Source of the DNA: Spironucleus salmonicida
Lineage: Eukaryota; Fornicata; Diplomonadida; Hexamitidae
Direction of reading: 5' to 3'
NCBI GenBank assembly: GCA_000497125.2
Contig: CM035321.1
Location: forward strand, 752,001-816,000
DNA length: 64,000 nucleotides
This document shows positions 19,747 to 32,320 of this stretch, piece after piece. How positions within the stretch are numbered: position 1 is the first letter of the stretch; each line of letters starts with the position of its first letter. The position numbers and the translations under genes are program-made. A model generated the notes under the pieces. It did not search any database. It saw only the letters and a list, made by a program, of their open reading frames with translations, and had not been told where the DNA came from.

Positions 19747-22510
19747 TTTAAAATTATTAATTTATTATAATAGTCATTAAATCTAATATAAAAGTGTTGT
19801 AGAAAGTTTTTAATTATAATGTACTACATATTCAAACGTGTAATTTACTATATATACTATTATTATTGTATATTACTTTATAACTGCGGAATTTTTATTG
19901 GTGTTACTTTGATTATAATAAATTACTAAGAAAAATAATGTATTAGAATTTTATTAATAGTTGAATTTACTATTACTATTTCAAGTTATGTGTAATAATA
20001 AAAATATTAATATTAAAACTTATATTAATTAACACTACAATTATTTTAGATTCTGAAGTTTCGAATAAAAAGTATTAATAGTTTTCAAATTAACAGTTGT
20101 TAGTATTTTTAGTTTTCATTTTTAATCATAAAAATACTAATTTAATCACAATGGTAACAAGTTTTTTCTAGTTTTTAAAGAAATTTAATAGAGAAACTTA
20201 TTTATAAATTTTAGTATCATGACTTATATTTCTTTATTTCTCTTAATTTAGCATAATTTATATTTAATTTATTTAGTAAAAAAAACTAAGTAATATAGAT
20301 TAGCTTACAAAATTTGATTCTTCGTAAAACTCAACATCAATAATACAGTTATGTTCTATTAATAATAAAGGTTTAATGTAAAATTAGATATTTTTAAGAT
20401 ATGAATGAGAAAACTAATTGTTTGACTTGTATTATAAAGATTTAGCAATTCATATATAATAGTTTTCTAGTTAAATAGTAGCATTCTACTAAAAGTAAAA
20501 TTATAAGTGTTAGTTGTTATGCTAATGATACACAATTGCAGCTATGCAACAATGAAACGTTCAATCACTTCATCGAATTATGTAACGAAGGTACAATATA
20601 AACTATAATACACTAGTAATTAATTATGGAATTAGGGATAATAATCTTATACAATAATATATGCCAATGCTATCATTTTTACAGAATGTTAGTAAAGAAT
20701 AACCGAATGATACATACATTCAAAGAAGTTTATTTAATTGATTTAAATTTGCAATAAACAATCATGCAAGAAGGTTCTGAGTTATAGAAAAAAAATTAAT
20801 GAACGCACGCATTTTACAGATTTAATTTTTGAAGCAAAGCAGTAGTAATAGATATTATATAAAATTATATACGTTAAATGTAAATGAACAATCATTACTT
20901 TAAAAAGGAACCCCAAAAAAAGCTTATTATAATACATATTAGATTCAACCACAACATAGTATGACCATGTTTAAGATACATTAATCTTTCTAATATCTTA
21001 CATATGTTTGCAAATAATGAGGCAGATTAACATTTGGACTACGATTTTTTATTTTTAAGAATATTTTCGTCTATTGAAGATATTGCCTATCACTGAAAGT
21101 AAACCAACTGCATGACCAATATGCTATCTCGTCAGAAATAAGTCAACATTCCATTGCAGAAAATCCTAAGTATTCGATCACAGTTAACCATAACCATCTT
21201 AACTATAACTTTTTAGTTCCATTTTCAACTTTACCACTCGCGTTATGATTTTATTAATTCCCGATCACCTGAACTTTCTATAAATGAACTTTTGACAAAT
21301 CCTTATTTTTTAACTCAGGCCCAGCTGCCTAACTAACAACATTTCTACGCACTTATTTTGTGCAAAATCACCATTATTAATTTTATCTCAATATCAATTA
21401 TATACAATTATCTGCAATTATATCCATTCATATATAATTATATCCATTTATATCAATTTATATAAAATTATATACAATCCCAACCCTCCACGATCAGCAC
21501 AAATCGCTATTTTCACACCCCCACAAAACTCATATTCGACCCTTCTACTATCCTGACACATTATGCCCCAAAACTTCTCGCTGACCAGAATTCCCACCTT
21601 TTCATGCGAATCGCAACCGCTTCAGACAATTTTTCCTGACGCTCAAAATCGTACTTTTAGGCCAAAAATTCAGCTGATTTTACACAAAAATCCCGCTAGA
21701 ACTCGCGTTCGACGGGCGTTCTTTCCATCGAATTAGGAGCGGAAAGTGCCGTTTTAGCGCTTTTCCGGCCGGTAGAGGCGGGAATTTTTGTGCGGAATTG
21801 GAGCGCGCAAGGTGTCATTTGACGATTTGACGAATTGGAATTTTTGCCCGCTGGAGATAATTTTGCAAAATGACGCCAATTTTAATTTTTGTAATTTTGC
21901 AGTTTCCATGCAGGAAATCTGCGATTTTTACGCAGGATGATCGCAAAAATAGTGAAATTTTGGTCCAGGTTAATCTAGAGGATGCTGGTAAATTACAGGA
22001 TTAAGTGCTCGTTGCGCTAATTGTGGAGGTGACGCTTGGATTTGAAAAATTGGCGAAAATGGTGTTTAGTGATATGTTCAGGTTTTGGATGTTTCTTTTG
22101 ATGATATAACGAAGAGGAAGTTTAGTTTAGAATATTGGAAATATCGTAATAGGATTGTCTGCAAGTCGTACAATCTGCTGTATTCGATGCAAAGGCTGAT
22201 GCTGAGTAAATGACTGGATAAAATTGGTGATAATCTAAGCTGCTGAGTTCTGTTTTTGTCATTGACTACGCGCGAAATAGTCAGGTTTCCTGTACTGATT
22301 AGCCTTAGATATTATGGTGCAATTCGTAAAGAAAATAAAAACTTCTAAGAAATATACAAATAAGGTAATGCGGGATACTGTAACTACATATGCCTGATGA
22401 TGTATGTGGTGTTAAGGTTTGTGTTAATTGTGGTGTTCAGCTGAGCTATTTCTGTGAGTACACTGGACAATGATCAAAATACGATTGAATAGTAAAACTA
22501 GTAGACTTTC
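19747..22510. other. AT-rich unique DNA with a GC-richer island
   Basis: 19750-21480 is very AT-rich; the only frame of note is listed at 20401-20802. 21480-22070 is a GC-richer stretch of C-rich then G-rich sequence with no coherent reading frame. 22070-22510 shows nothing recognisable. Confidence 0.4.
20401..20802 (+). CDS. Possible hypothetical protein, 133 aa
   Basis: ATG 20401 to TGA 20800-20802 with TAA/TAG as Gln. It has a Cys-containing N-terminus (NCLTC) and a middle part (LCNNETFNHFIELCNEG) that is less AT-biased than its surroundings. The frame is also open upstream of the ATG and no homology was recognised, so this may be chance. Confidence 0.3.
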
Positions 22511-22663
22511 ATGATAAAAACTTAGCATATAATTATCTATATACCCAGTATTCAATTTAAGCATAGTATTATTAATTTAAATTACACTACCCTCAGAAAG
22601 CTCGTAAGTACAGCTAAACTAGATATCAGACTCGGTCTGACCTTTGAATGGTCATTGGCAAAA

Positions 22664-22852
22664 TCATTAATTTCTAGCAATAATCTAAATCGCTCTAAGG
22701 AAATTGTCCACAATCTCATCAAAAACGGTGCCGGCCGACATCAATATTTTCACTTTCAACAGCAAAACTTTTACGACAAAGATATCATTCTTACATTCGA
22801 ATAAAATATAACGCCGATACATACCTCCATTAACTACTTTTTTCGACGCCAT
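22664..22852 (-). CDS. Small hypothetical protein, 62 aa
   Basis: ATG GCG TCG ... TAA TGA on the minus strand; start MASKKVVNGGMYRRYILF, then KVLLLKVKILMSAG and a helical end. The coding strand is purine-rich as expected of an ORF. It is head-to-head with the broken gene starting at 22904. Family unknown. Confidence 0.4.
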
Positions 22853-22903
22853 AACATAGGTGCAGGAATAAATGATGGCTGCACGCTAATCTCTGATGGA
22901 GTG

Positions 22904-23130
22904 ATGGTCCACGTTTAAGGAAAGCGTAATGAACTGATATAGCAAGTGCGTGTGCAATTTTGAGGTCCAGCGGTGAAGTAGGTATCGTTGATTTGGACCT
23001 CGCGGAGATTGAGTAAATTTGGGTTTAGTATACGGAAATTGTTTTGGAGTACAAGTTCATTGTGTATCTGAAAGGGCTGACCACCAGTAGGATTATGAAA
23101 TCGTTAGAAGAGGCATTGGAGTTATTTTGA
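22904..23130 (+). pseudogene. Small gene broken by a 1-nt shift in a T-run, or misassembled
   Basis: ATG 22904 begins MVHVQGKRNELIQQVRVQF and meets TGA at 22961 right after TTTT. One extra T there would continue into a frame reading GEVGIVDLDLAEIEQIWVQY and KFIVYLKGLTTSRIMKSLEE to TGA 23128-23130, giving about 75 residues in total. Either a true frameshift or a homopolymer-length error. An uninterrupted antisense frame (22741-23412, minus) also exists but reads less like a protein. Confidence 0.35.
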
Positions 23131-25101
23131 GTGTTTTCCGTAGGAAAATAATCGCGTGTGCCACCATTTGCATACGCGCTTTATCCCATAGTTGAAGATA
23201 TTATTGACCAACTGAGGGATTCTTTCAATCAAATTAAGTTTTATCCTTTTAATAGTCATATTATGCATGGGTGGTTGCGTCAGCTCGTCGTACGCGTCAA
23301 AGCAAATTTGGTGTATAAGGCAAGGAAGTAATCGGAGATTACGATGGTATACCTCTGGTATATTTTTGTTAAAGTGAAGGTGCCAAATAGGTATGATAAT
23401 TAAGGGACTCACATCGTCATTGGCATAATGAGCTCGTCGCGACCAATCTCCACTCTATAAGGTATATTGCGCAGCCTCTGCAATTTTATCTTTGGGAGAT
23501 TGTTTTGGTCGAGGTGGATAATACTGGGGCGTCTGGCTGACTAAACCTGCATAGGTGCAGAAGACAGAGCGAAACCCAGCATTATTAAAGGAAAGATAAT
23601 ATTATAATTTTATATTAATATATAACATACTATGTGCTAAATATTTGTAAAAGATGAGTAAACCACAATGTATATTTTACTTTGGAAAGTGTTTATAGGT
23701 TTGGTTCTCGGAAATATATGATGAATATTTATGTTTCATTTATCTTCATTAAATGATATGCCTAAATAGTTTTAACATTTATATCAATCATATTAAATGT
23801 AGATTATTTGTATAAATTGACTTTAGTGAGTGTTGATGATTAAGGAATATTAATTATTAATTGTGAATAGTTTTAATATTGCACGTAAAATTTTAATTCT
23901 TAGCAAATGAGGAATTTATTTCCTCGATTAGATGGTTATTTTCAATGATATTATATTTACTGAATGGTAGTCGCGCGTTAATCTAAATAAGTAAGACTTA
24001 AATTTACAGATATGAACACACATCTAAACGGTATTACTTCATTATTTAACAATTCTTACTAAAAATAGTTTCAGAGATCGTTGTTTATTATCTTAAACTT
24101 ATTTTCTTGATAGTTTAATTTTCGCAAATTTAATCTAGATTATACGTTCCTTTATTTGTGAATATTTTTAAATAGTATAATTACTATGAAATTATATTTT
24201 AAGAATATACCTAACAAACTACATGTAATGATGAATGATTATCATAAAAATTTTATATCCATCTGAGTAAGCAGTTATAAAATAAATTCAGTTTTTCACA
24301 AAAATATATTTAGGGCAAATGCAATTTTTCGATTTGGTGTATAGTATTGTTCATGTTGTACTGAATACTATTACTTTAAAAATTAAAAATAGAAAATGAT
24401 ATTATTTTAGTAAATTAATATAGATCTGACGAATAAGCTATAAACTAAGTAAAAATAATGAATGTACCTCTAAATAAAATACTTTTGATTATTATTTAAG
24501 TACTTATTCATATTATATAATTAAAACTATAAACATTCTGAATTTTTATGTGATTTTAATATATTTTACTTGATGAAGTAGCGTATGTTTGCTTTACATT
24601 ACTCTATATTATAGGGTAGTTATCATATCCCAGTATTATAATAATAAAAATATACAATTATTTTGTAGTTAAAAATAAATACGTTATATAATATAATGAA
24701 ATATAGAAGAATGATTATGTTATTATTTAGGATAACTTATAAATTAGAGGTTGTTCATTTTTAGGTTTATTATTATATATTTGTGTAAAAATATTAGATA
24801 TAAAAAATTAATTATTTTTTATTAAATAATTTAGTTAAAGTAGTATTAATTATAAATATGCAAAGCAATAATAATTTAATGAATGAATATAATACAATAT
24901 ACTTAATTTATAATATTTCTATGTAAAATTTTTTTAACTTATTATTAAATACAAGTTATTCTATATAAAAATTTCAATGAATTATATTTATTATCGAGTT
25001 AGATTATTATGACCTATAACTATATTAGTACTATTTTTTGACGAAGCATATATTTTATTTTGAGTATACATATAAATAGTTAAAATTAATTATTATACTA
25101 A
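23131..25101. other. Possible further ORF, then AT-rich intergenic DNA
   Basis: The frame after the TGA at 23128 stays open to 23721 (196 codons; PIVEDIIDQLRDSFNQIKFY, LRQLVVRVKANLVYKARK) but lacks an ATG near its beginning. It could be a downstream part of a decayed gene or a shadow of the antisense ORF. 23720-25101 is extremely AT-rich with no gene seen; it should contain the promoter of the ABC transporter. Confidence 0.35.
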
Positions 25102-28100
25102 ATGAACAAGCCTTTAAGCTAGTTTTTCCTATTTAGGGCGAGGTCGCTGACAGTAATCGTGGTAGCATAACTCATTCTGCCACTTCTCATGGCGGTAGGG
25201 CTTTCCGGCATGATATTTCTCATCTCTAACAGTCTGTTTACTTCCAACTCAGTAAACATCGACATACCGACCTTGCCGAAACTTCCATAAAACGAAGATT
25301 TCGTTTATCTGTCAGCCTCTCCGAACACTGAGCTAACAAGAGATTTGCTGGACTTCGTTCTAGCGAAAAATGGCCTTAAGGGCCACCGAACGAGATTCTT
25401 CGAGTCTCCAGAGGAGGCAAATAGCTACTTCGCTAAGAAGAACCTTTTTACTAACCAAAGTTTTGATGTAGAATTTGCTAGGTAGGTATTCTGCGATGAT
25501 GTATTGGAGGTAGCGGATACATGCAATTCCACATTTTTAGATACTTTCTAGGACGATCTACATAATAGGTATCCATAATATTCAGGTCCGCTCCTGAATG
25601 ACGAAATATTCATTCATATTAACATTCTACAGTCAGAGGAAATGATTTAGAACATGCCGCTCAACCTTACGGTCGAGGTGGTTGTGAACAATTCGTTTTT
25701 AGAAAAATTACTGGTAGAATAGCCTGATCCATTGTTTTAGTAATTCACATTTGGTTGGAAGAAAGCATTTTGGACAGGTTACGGAATAGCTCTTTAGACG
25801 TAAATCGATTAGTATTTAGTAGATTATTTCGCAAAAGTAGACTATCATATTAGTTATAACTTTCTAGAGCCATTGAAACAACGCGTTGATAATCTGATGA
25901 ATATCAACCTTCTTTTTAGCATCGCTAACTCGCTTTCGCTTACTGTTATCATTCTTATGGCAGCTTTCATCGCAACGCAGAACAGAGATAATATCCATGT
26001 GGTTCTTAAGCGGTTAGGAGTGCTCCATCATTCTTTCTATACTACTGCTATGGTTTTCACTTTTGTCCCAACCTTGGTATCCACTGAAACCTTCTTCGTC
26101 TTTGGCCACTATGTCGGCATATTGCCTTTTTCCGGTATTACTGTTGGTTTCTGCATGGTGGCGGCTCTGGCATCTGCTTTAATTATCTCGGTTGGTGTAA
26201 ATTTTATATCTGTGATTTTTGGTAGCTAGCGCACGCGTGTAATTATTTTTGTGTGCATAATGTGTCTTGCGATGATCTTACTGCCCATAGTTTTCCACTA
26301 GGCTTTATTTTTCTCAACAACATTCTTCGATCCGTCCATGCTTCCTTAGGCTATTACCTGGACAGTTACCTTTCTAGTTCCGATTTTTGGAGTAGTCATG
26401 GTGTATGACTCCATGTATTTTGCGCTAAGCAAGGATATAAAGAGCTAGTATGTGAGTAGCTACATCTGGAAACCCTAATAAACGCTTGTTTCATTGAACT
26501 TCCTTACGACATAAGGTACCAAGTAATTCTTATGCATTCTCCAGAACATAGACGCTGGACATATATGCAAATATCAGCACGTGACCTACTGGCATCTCTA
26601 CCTAGTGCTGGGATTCTCTGCTGCTTTCTTTTTCCTTTTCATTATCTACCTCGCCCATGTAATTCCTGAAAAGGGTTTCTATGGTCTGCATCCACTTTTC
26701 TTCTTGAAAAAGGACCTATGGTAATGGCGGAGGCTGGTGCCAGATTCTAACCATGTTAATCTGTAGAACATTTCTGTTACATATAAAGGAAAATGGAAAG
26801 TCTGGCGCCGTAGTAAAATAGTTGGCCTTGCTAACTGTAGTTTTTCGCTGTTAGAGGGATCCTCGGCAGTCATAGGCGAAACTTCCGCAGGAAAGTCAAC
26901 CCTACTTGGGGCGATCGCCGGTGATGTTCAGTTGGACAGGTAGGCTTCTTGCAGCTCAACTGTTTTTGGAACATTCGACCTCACAAACTCGATTCATGCT
27001 TACTTGGTAAAGCCCTTTACCGGCTACTGCCCCTAAGACTTTAGCAACGTCTTCCTGGATATGTCGGTGTTGAATAATGTAGCGTTTTCCTTCAGCCTCA
27101 GACAATACCGGACTGGTGCTAAGATATCAATCGCCGAGTAGAGCGCTATCATCCAGGACCTTCTCGCGACTATAGGGCTAGATTCGCCGTCCGTTCAACG
27201 AAGAACCGCCAAGAGGCTCAGTGGCGGTATGCTGAGAAGACTCGCCTGCTGTAACGCCATCGTTGGCTCAAACAACCTCGTCATGTTCGACGAAATTTCG
27301 GCTGGGGTGGACCCAATATTGAAACGAAAGATCTGGGAGATTGTTCGCAAGATCGAATGCTCGGTAGTTTTGACTACACACGACATGACGGAGGTTGAGG
27401 AGATTGCGCAGAAAATCAACTTCATAGACCGCGGGGCGATATTCTAGCATAACCAAACGCTACCCCAGGTGCGGTCAATGTTTTAGGGCTACTCACTTAC
27501 CTTCAACTTCGAGTCCGAGAACTTCACTGAATAAAAACTACGCGAGCTCTTTCCGTATGAATTTACTGTTATTGGTATTCGTCGACATTCTGTACAACTT
27601 GAGTTCAACGAAATATCCCAGTAGGTGCTTTTAGAGCTCCACTTATTATTAGAAATCCTAGAGCATGATAAAATAGTGTCTACTTATACCCTATAGAAAT
27701 TTAAACTTTAAGATACTTATGTTAAGCTGTAAATGGAACTGTAAAAATAGGAGACTATAAAGTAACGAAAAACTTCGCGTGGTTACATAAATAATAAATT
27801 TATGGCTTTGGTGTAGAACATGTTTAGACTTGAATTTTTCTCTGGCCAAACATCGTTCATATATGCATTATTACTTTTAATGTCATTTATTGTTTTATTT
27901 CTTGGAGTGGCATATATATTACTTGTTAAGATGATAGGGCTCACCGGAGATGGAAATATTACAGTGCATTATCATGATACGAAATAATATTTATTTAATT
28001 AGTGCAATTTATAATGCTATAAGCATTATGGAAATAATTAAAATCTTATTAAAAATGTACTTAATTAATGTTTGTAAGAAAGGCCGAAAGAATTATTTAC

Positions 28101-30708
28101 CTTTAATATACTCGAACACCAATATTGTATTTACTATGCGACATTTTTGGGACTTGATTATTATTCTCGATCTACTACTTCATTAGGTGACTATAGATAA
28201 TCTCATTAGGATATGGTATTTAACTATTTAGTAGTTGATCCTCTCAAGCGTAATGATTTGCTTCCATAAATTTCAAAGTAAACATAAAATAAACTTTTAG
28301 ATCAATCTTTCTAATTAGAAGATTTTGACTATGATAAGTTGTACGAAAATAGTAAAGTCGTAAACCCGTTAAAATATCCTGATTTAGCTCCTCTTTAATA
28401 GCTGGTTATAGGCAATCATTATATTAGAAATGAGACCGGATGCTATAATTTAGAATATTGTAAGTAAACTTGTATTAACAGAGATAATTAATTTTTAAAA
28501 TGTGGGGAATAACCTAAATTGATATAATGTATATAATAATGTATTCAAGAGTTTAAATGTGATTATTAATCAAAATTTGTTATAAGAAATTAAAATATCA
28601 ATGTATTTAATACTTCCGCTTAAGCAATTTATCATTATAATATTGTAGGTAAAAATTCTCATATAAAGTTTAATGGAAATAATACACTACCTACTACAGA
28701 TATATTAAACTAGTTATACAATAATCTTTACTCATCTGGTATAGTAGAATTCAATAAATAAAATAGTAAGTATGTTAATATTTAAATCTCATTACTACTG
28801 CCATTAAACATATTTTGGTATGGTGCAAATGCATTAGAAGTTTAACTGGCAGACAATTTATCGTATAAATGTGATGGATTATATATTAACGAGACATAAC
28901 TATCATATATAAGAGCCAGAGGGATAGATAGGTCGATATGGATAAATGATACTATTGTGAGACTACCATGTAATCCTCCGGTTGTATTTTATGATATAGG
29001 AAATAATATGTTAACTCAACAAACCTCCGCATTATTTAGAAAGTATCTTTTTGCCAATTCAATCGATTATTCTCCTTGGAACTTCACTTATTCTATATAA
29101 TAGAGCGAGATGCCAGGTTTTTCGAATGTAAGCATTTAGCCGAATATGGAGATAAATAATTCTAATGAGATTACTAATTTAATAACAATAGTAGTTTTAC
29201 TGATAGGAGGCTTTTTGCCTCTATTTTTTACAGGCCAGCTTGCGGGTATGGATTGTGATAATGCAGTCAACAAACTCTTCCACTTCCACAATGTGAAGAT
29301 GACGCTATTGTTTCTTGCCCATTCGACATTTTACACCATTGTTGCTTTGATAATGGCGTTGGCTACGCTTCTGATTATTGCGATCATATGCTATCCCATT
29401 TTAGCAAATCTACCCAATCCGGGATTTGTAGTAGGCCTGTATATTATGCAGGCTCTAGCGTGTGTCCCAACTGGTATTTTGATGGGAAAGATTCTGAACT
29501 CCGGGAAGTATGCGGCTGTGGTATCGTTATTAATTACTATCTTTGCTGTCGTATTCTAGATAATGACAATAGCATCGGATTCATTTGCCCAGATAATCTC
29601 TATTGTGATACCGGCATATGGTTTCTGCTACATTATATCCTTGGTAATACATCATCAAGTGGTGTAATAGAAATTATATGTAACGATTTTTATCTCATAC
29701 TTTTTGTAGTTCTTTGTATTTTTCCTTGTCGCATAGAAAAACAGAATTATGTTCATCATAAAAGTGATCCTAAAATTTAAAAAGACTAGGTCTGAGGTTG
29801 CTCTTCTAGATACGCATGTGATCGAGTATTATGGCGACGCTAGCTTCTTCGACGTATAAAATGTTACGCATTAGTATGAAAGATCCTAATTTGCGCTTAA
29901 GGACGTGTCCTTTTCAGTGAAAGAGAACTGCGTGTTTGGGCTTCTGGGTTCGAACGGGTCGGGGAAGAGCACCCTTATGCACTCCTTCGCGGGAATCATA
30001 TAGATTGATCAAGGTGCAGCGGTAATTGGTCCATATGACCTTTATAAAACATACCACAAGTACAAGAGCTTCACCATGGTGCCGCAGCACGATATATTTT
30101 ATGAAAGTCTCACCATTTCCTAAATTGTGCAGCTATTCTCCATTTTCAACGAAACCAGCCAAGTGGATCAAATTTTGGAGCTACTGGACCTGAGCGCTAT
30201 CAGGAATGCTCTGATTTCCTCGCTTTCTGGAGGAATTCGTCGAAAGCTATCTCTCGCAATCGCTCTGACTAGCAAGGCAAATATAATCGCATTGGACGAG
30301 CCCTCGACAGGTTTGGGTGCGCTTACTAAATAGGTAATTCAGGTTGCCACCTAGAAGCTGATTCATCTAGGTAAAACCGTTATCATCACTACGCACGACC
30401 TGAGCGAGGTGGCTTAACTGGTCGACGATGTTGTTTTGCTGAAAGACGGTCGCATTAACTACTGCGGCAGTGTGGACAACATGCGGGAGAAAAATTGCTT
30501 CCAGGTGCAAATTTCTGTGAGGCGTGATGAATTTAGGGTCAAATTTGCGTAATACACTAGAGGCGAGAGGGACGATTACTTCGTCCTATTTGGGCTGAAG
30601 ATGAGCCGGGTGGTCTAGTGGGCGATTGACAACGAAGTAGCATCGGAAAGCTATGATGTATGCGAGATAGACTTGGAGGAGGACTTCATGCGCTTGATCG
30701 GGGAGTGA
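25102..30708 (+). CDS. Full-size ABCA-type ABC transporter, 1868 aa
   Basis: One reading frame from ATG 25102 to TGA 30706-30708, open only with TAA/TAG as Gln. Order: TM helix (14-45), large extracytoplasmic loop, TM bundle (about 268-520), NBD1, TM helix (about 914-935), second large loop (about 940-1355), TM bundle, NBD2. NBD1: Walker A GETSAGKST at 592, Q-loop Gln 645 (encoded by TAA at 27034), signature LSGGM 706, Walker B LVMFDE with D730/E731, H760. NBD2: Walker A GSNGSGKST at 1616, Q-loop 1662 (CAG), LSGGI 1708, Walker B D1732/E1733, H1765. ABCA proteins are lipid-handling exporters of eukaryotic membranes; the substrate here is unknown. The second loop is much more AT-rich than the NBDs and holds about 29 of the TAA/TAG codons. 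An inverted second copy begins at 61892. Confidence 0.93.
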
Positions 30709-31713
30709 AAAATGTTTTAGTGGAGTTGGTGGCATGGGAAGCTACATACGCCAAACTAATTACCTTCTGCTATCAAAAGTATAAATTTATCGATAACACT
30801 AAATTTTAGAGGACTTCCGGTACCAGAGAGTGAAAATTTGGCATCAATATGATTATACATTATAATTGTGCATCAATATCCTAGTAAATTCTATGTTATG
30901 CAATTTCGTAATTAGCTTCGAAATGCTTACCAAATTCATGCTTTATAAATGTATAATCTTAATCTAACACTATTCAGTTAATCAGTCGCTAGATAAATAT
31001 CTATCATTAATTGATCCCTGAAATATTAGCATAATAGTGACAAGGTAATTCCTTTAATCTTAGTTAATAACATCAATACACCAATAAGCTGCAAATTTTG
31101 TACTAGTACTTGCGTTAACCCATTATTACTAAAGTTACACATTTTGACTAATTATAAGATTATTATTTAATATAAATGATTATAGTAATAGGCCTATCAA
31201 TAAAATAAGTAAATTATCTATATAGTTATGAATATTCTATTAATTATTTACTTATTCAATTTATTAATAATTATTCACTAAATATATATTTGGTGGTAAT
31301 ATTCAAAAAATCGTATGTGTGAGTTTCTAACTGTGTACCTATATTAAATATAGTTAACTGTAGTATTAGTTTCATAATATATTAAGCAGTCTCAATTATA
31401 TACAACAGCTTAATGCCAAAATCATATATGTAATGCGTTTTTATATTTAAAAAATTATTGATATTATTATTAAAATCATTATTTATGTTAATCTAAAATA
31501 GAGCTAATAAGTATACTTAGTCAAAATATTTTCTGCTAGTAAAAATAGAATAAAATGTTAAATTCTGCTTTAAATATATATGATAATCAACTATTCTGTA
31601 AATAATTAAAACTTCTAAATACTGCTTTATATACATACTATAAACTCATAGTAGAAACGAAAGTTTTATTATCACCTGTACAACTAATAAATCATCTTAA
31701 ACTTTATTAAATA
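30709..31713. other. AT-rich intergenic region
   Basis: About 1 kb between the transporter stop and the MGNC gene. No gene seen. Mirrored at 60885-61889. Confidence 0.5.
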
Positions 31714-32001
31714 ATGGGAAACTGTATTACCAAACTATAAGAACGACCATAAAATGCTAAATTTAAGTAGTTCTGGCATAAAGCAAATACTAACTATAAG
31801 AAAATAGGATATCTAGACAACTGTCATGTTGCAACTGAAAGTTGTACCTCCCAGGGAGGTGTCACTCAACTTATAAACTATTCTATGATAAACTTGTCAA
31901 TATAGGAAGCTGAAAGCCTGTCAATCCAAGATCCACGCACTGGTCTACACAGCCTACGACAGTCCTTTGACGGTGTCAGTATGCTCGAAACTTGCATGTG
32001 A
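31714..32001 (+). CDS. Small MGNC-type (predicted N-myristoylated) protein, 95 aa
   Basis: ATG 31714, TGA 31999-32001. N-terminus MGNCITK fits myristoylation at Gly2 and palmitoylation at Cys4. The tail SIQDPRTGLHSLRQSFDGVS followed by MLE matches the protein at 1355-1627, while the central 50 residues differ, as expected for a membrane-tethered family with fixed ends. Four TAA/TAG codons are read as Gln; the homologous Gln of LRQSF is CAG here and TAG in the other gene. It lies upstream of IFT70 on the same strand. Dually acylated small proteins often sit on flagellar or ventral membranes, but nothing shown here proves that. Confidence 0.72.
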
Positions 32002-32320
32002 AATACGATTTAATAAGTAGTTTATTTATTTAACTTGCTATTATAAATCATATTACTTATACTAGCTATACTGCTATTGCAACTTATTTATGTGCCTTAA
32101 TTATATTGTTCTATTACAATCAGTAAAGTTATACAGATAAAAGTTTTCAACTCCGTATCTTTACCATCAAATTATCATTATAGCACTAACTACCCAATCT
32201 TAACACCCTTTCGCATCTTTTCCTACTATTAGATCTTCATCACTAGCCAAAATACACAAAATAACTTATTATTATATCCTTACTATGTTATTATTTCCAC
32301 CACACCAATTCCTACCAAAA
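32002..32320. other. Promoter region of IFT70
   Basis: AT-rich 320 bp. Just before the ATG lies CCACCACACCAATTCCTACCAAAA, similar in flavour to the C/A-rich leaders of the other genes here. Mirrored at 60278-60596. Confidence 0.4.

Noticed and set aside
21480-22070. GC-richer island as a gene
   Set aside because: No frame gives protein-like sequence. The alternating A/T runs and CG-containing words resemble the central spacer and the 17.2-kb island in flavour, but no true alignment between them was found.
22741-23412. 223-codon minus-strand ORF
   Set aside because: Exactly antisense to a plus-strand frame with better protein character. Rich in His, Arg, Pro and Leu as expected for a reverse-complement frame.
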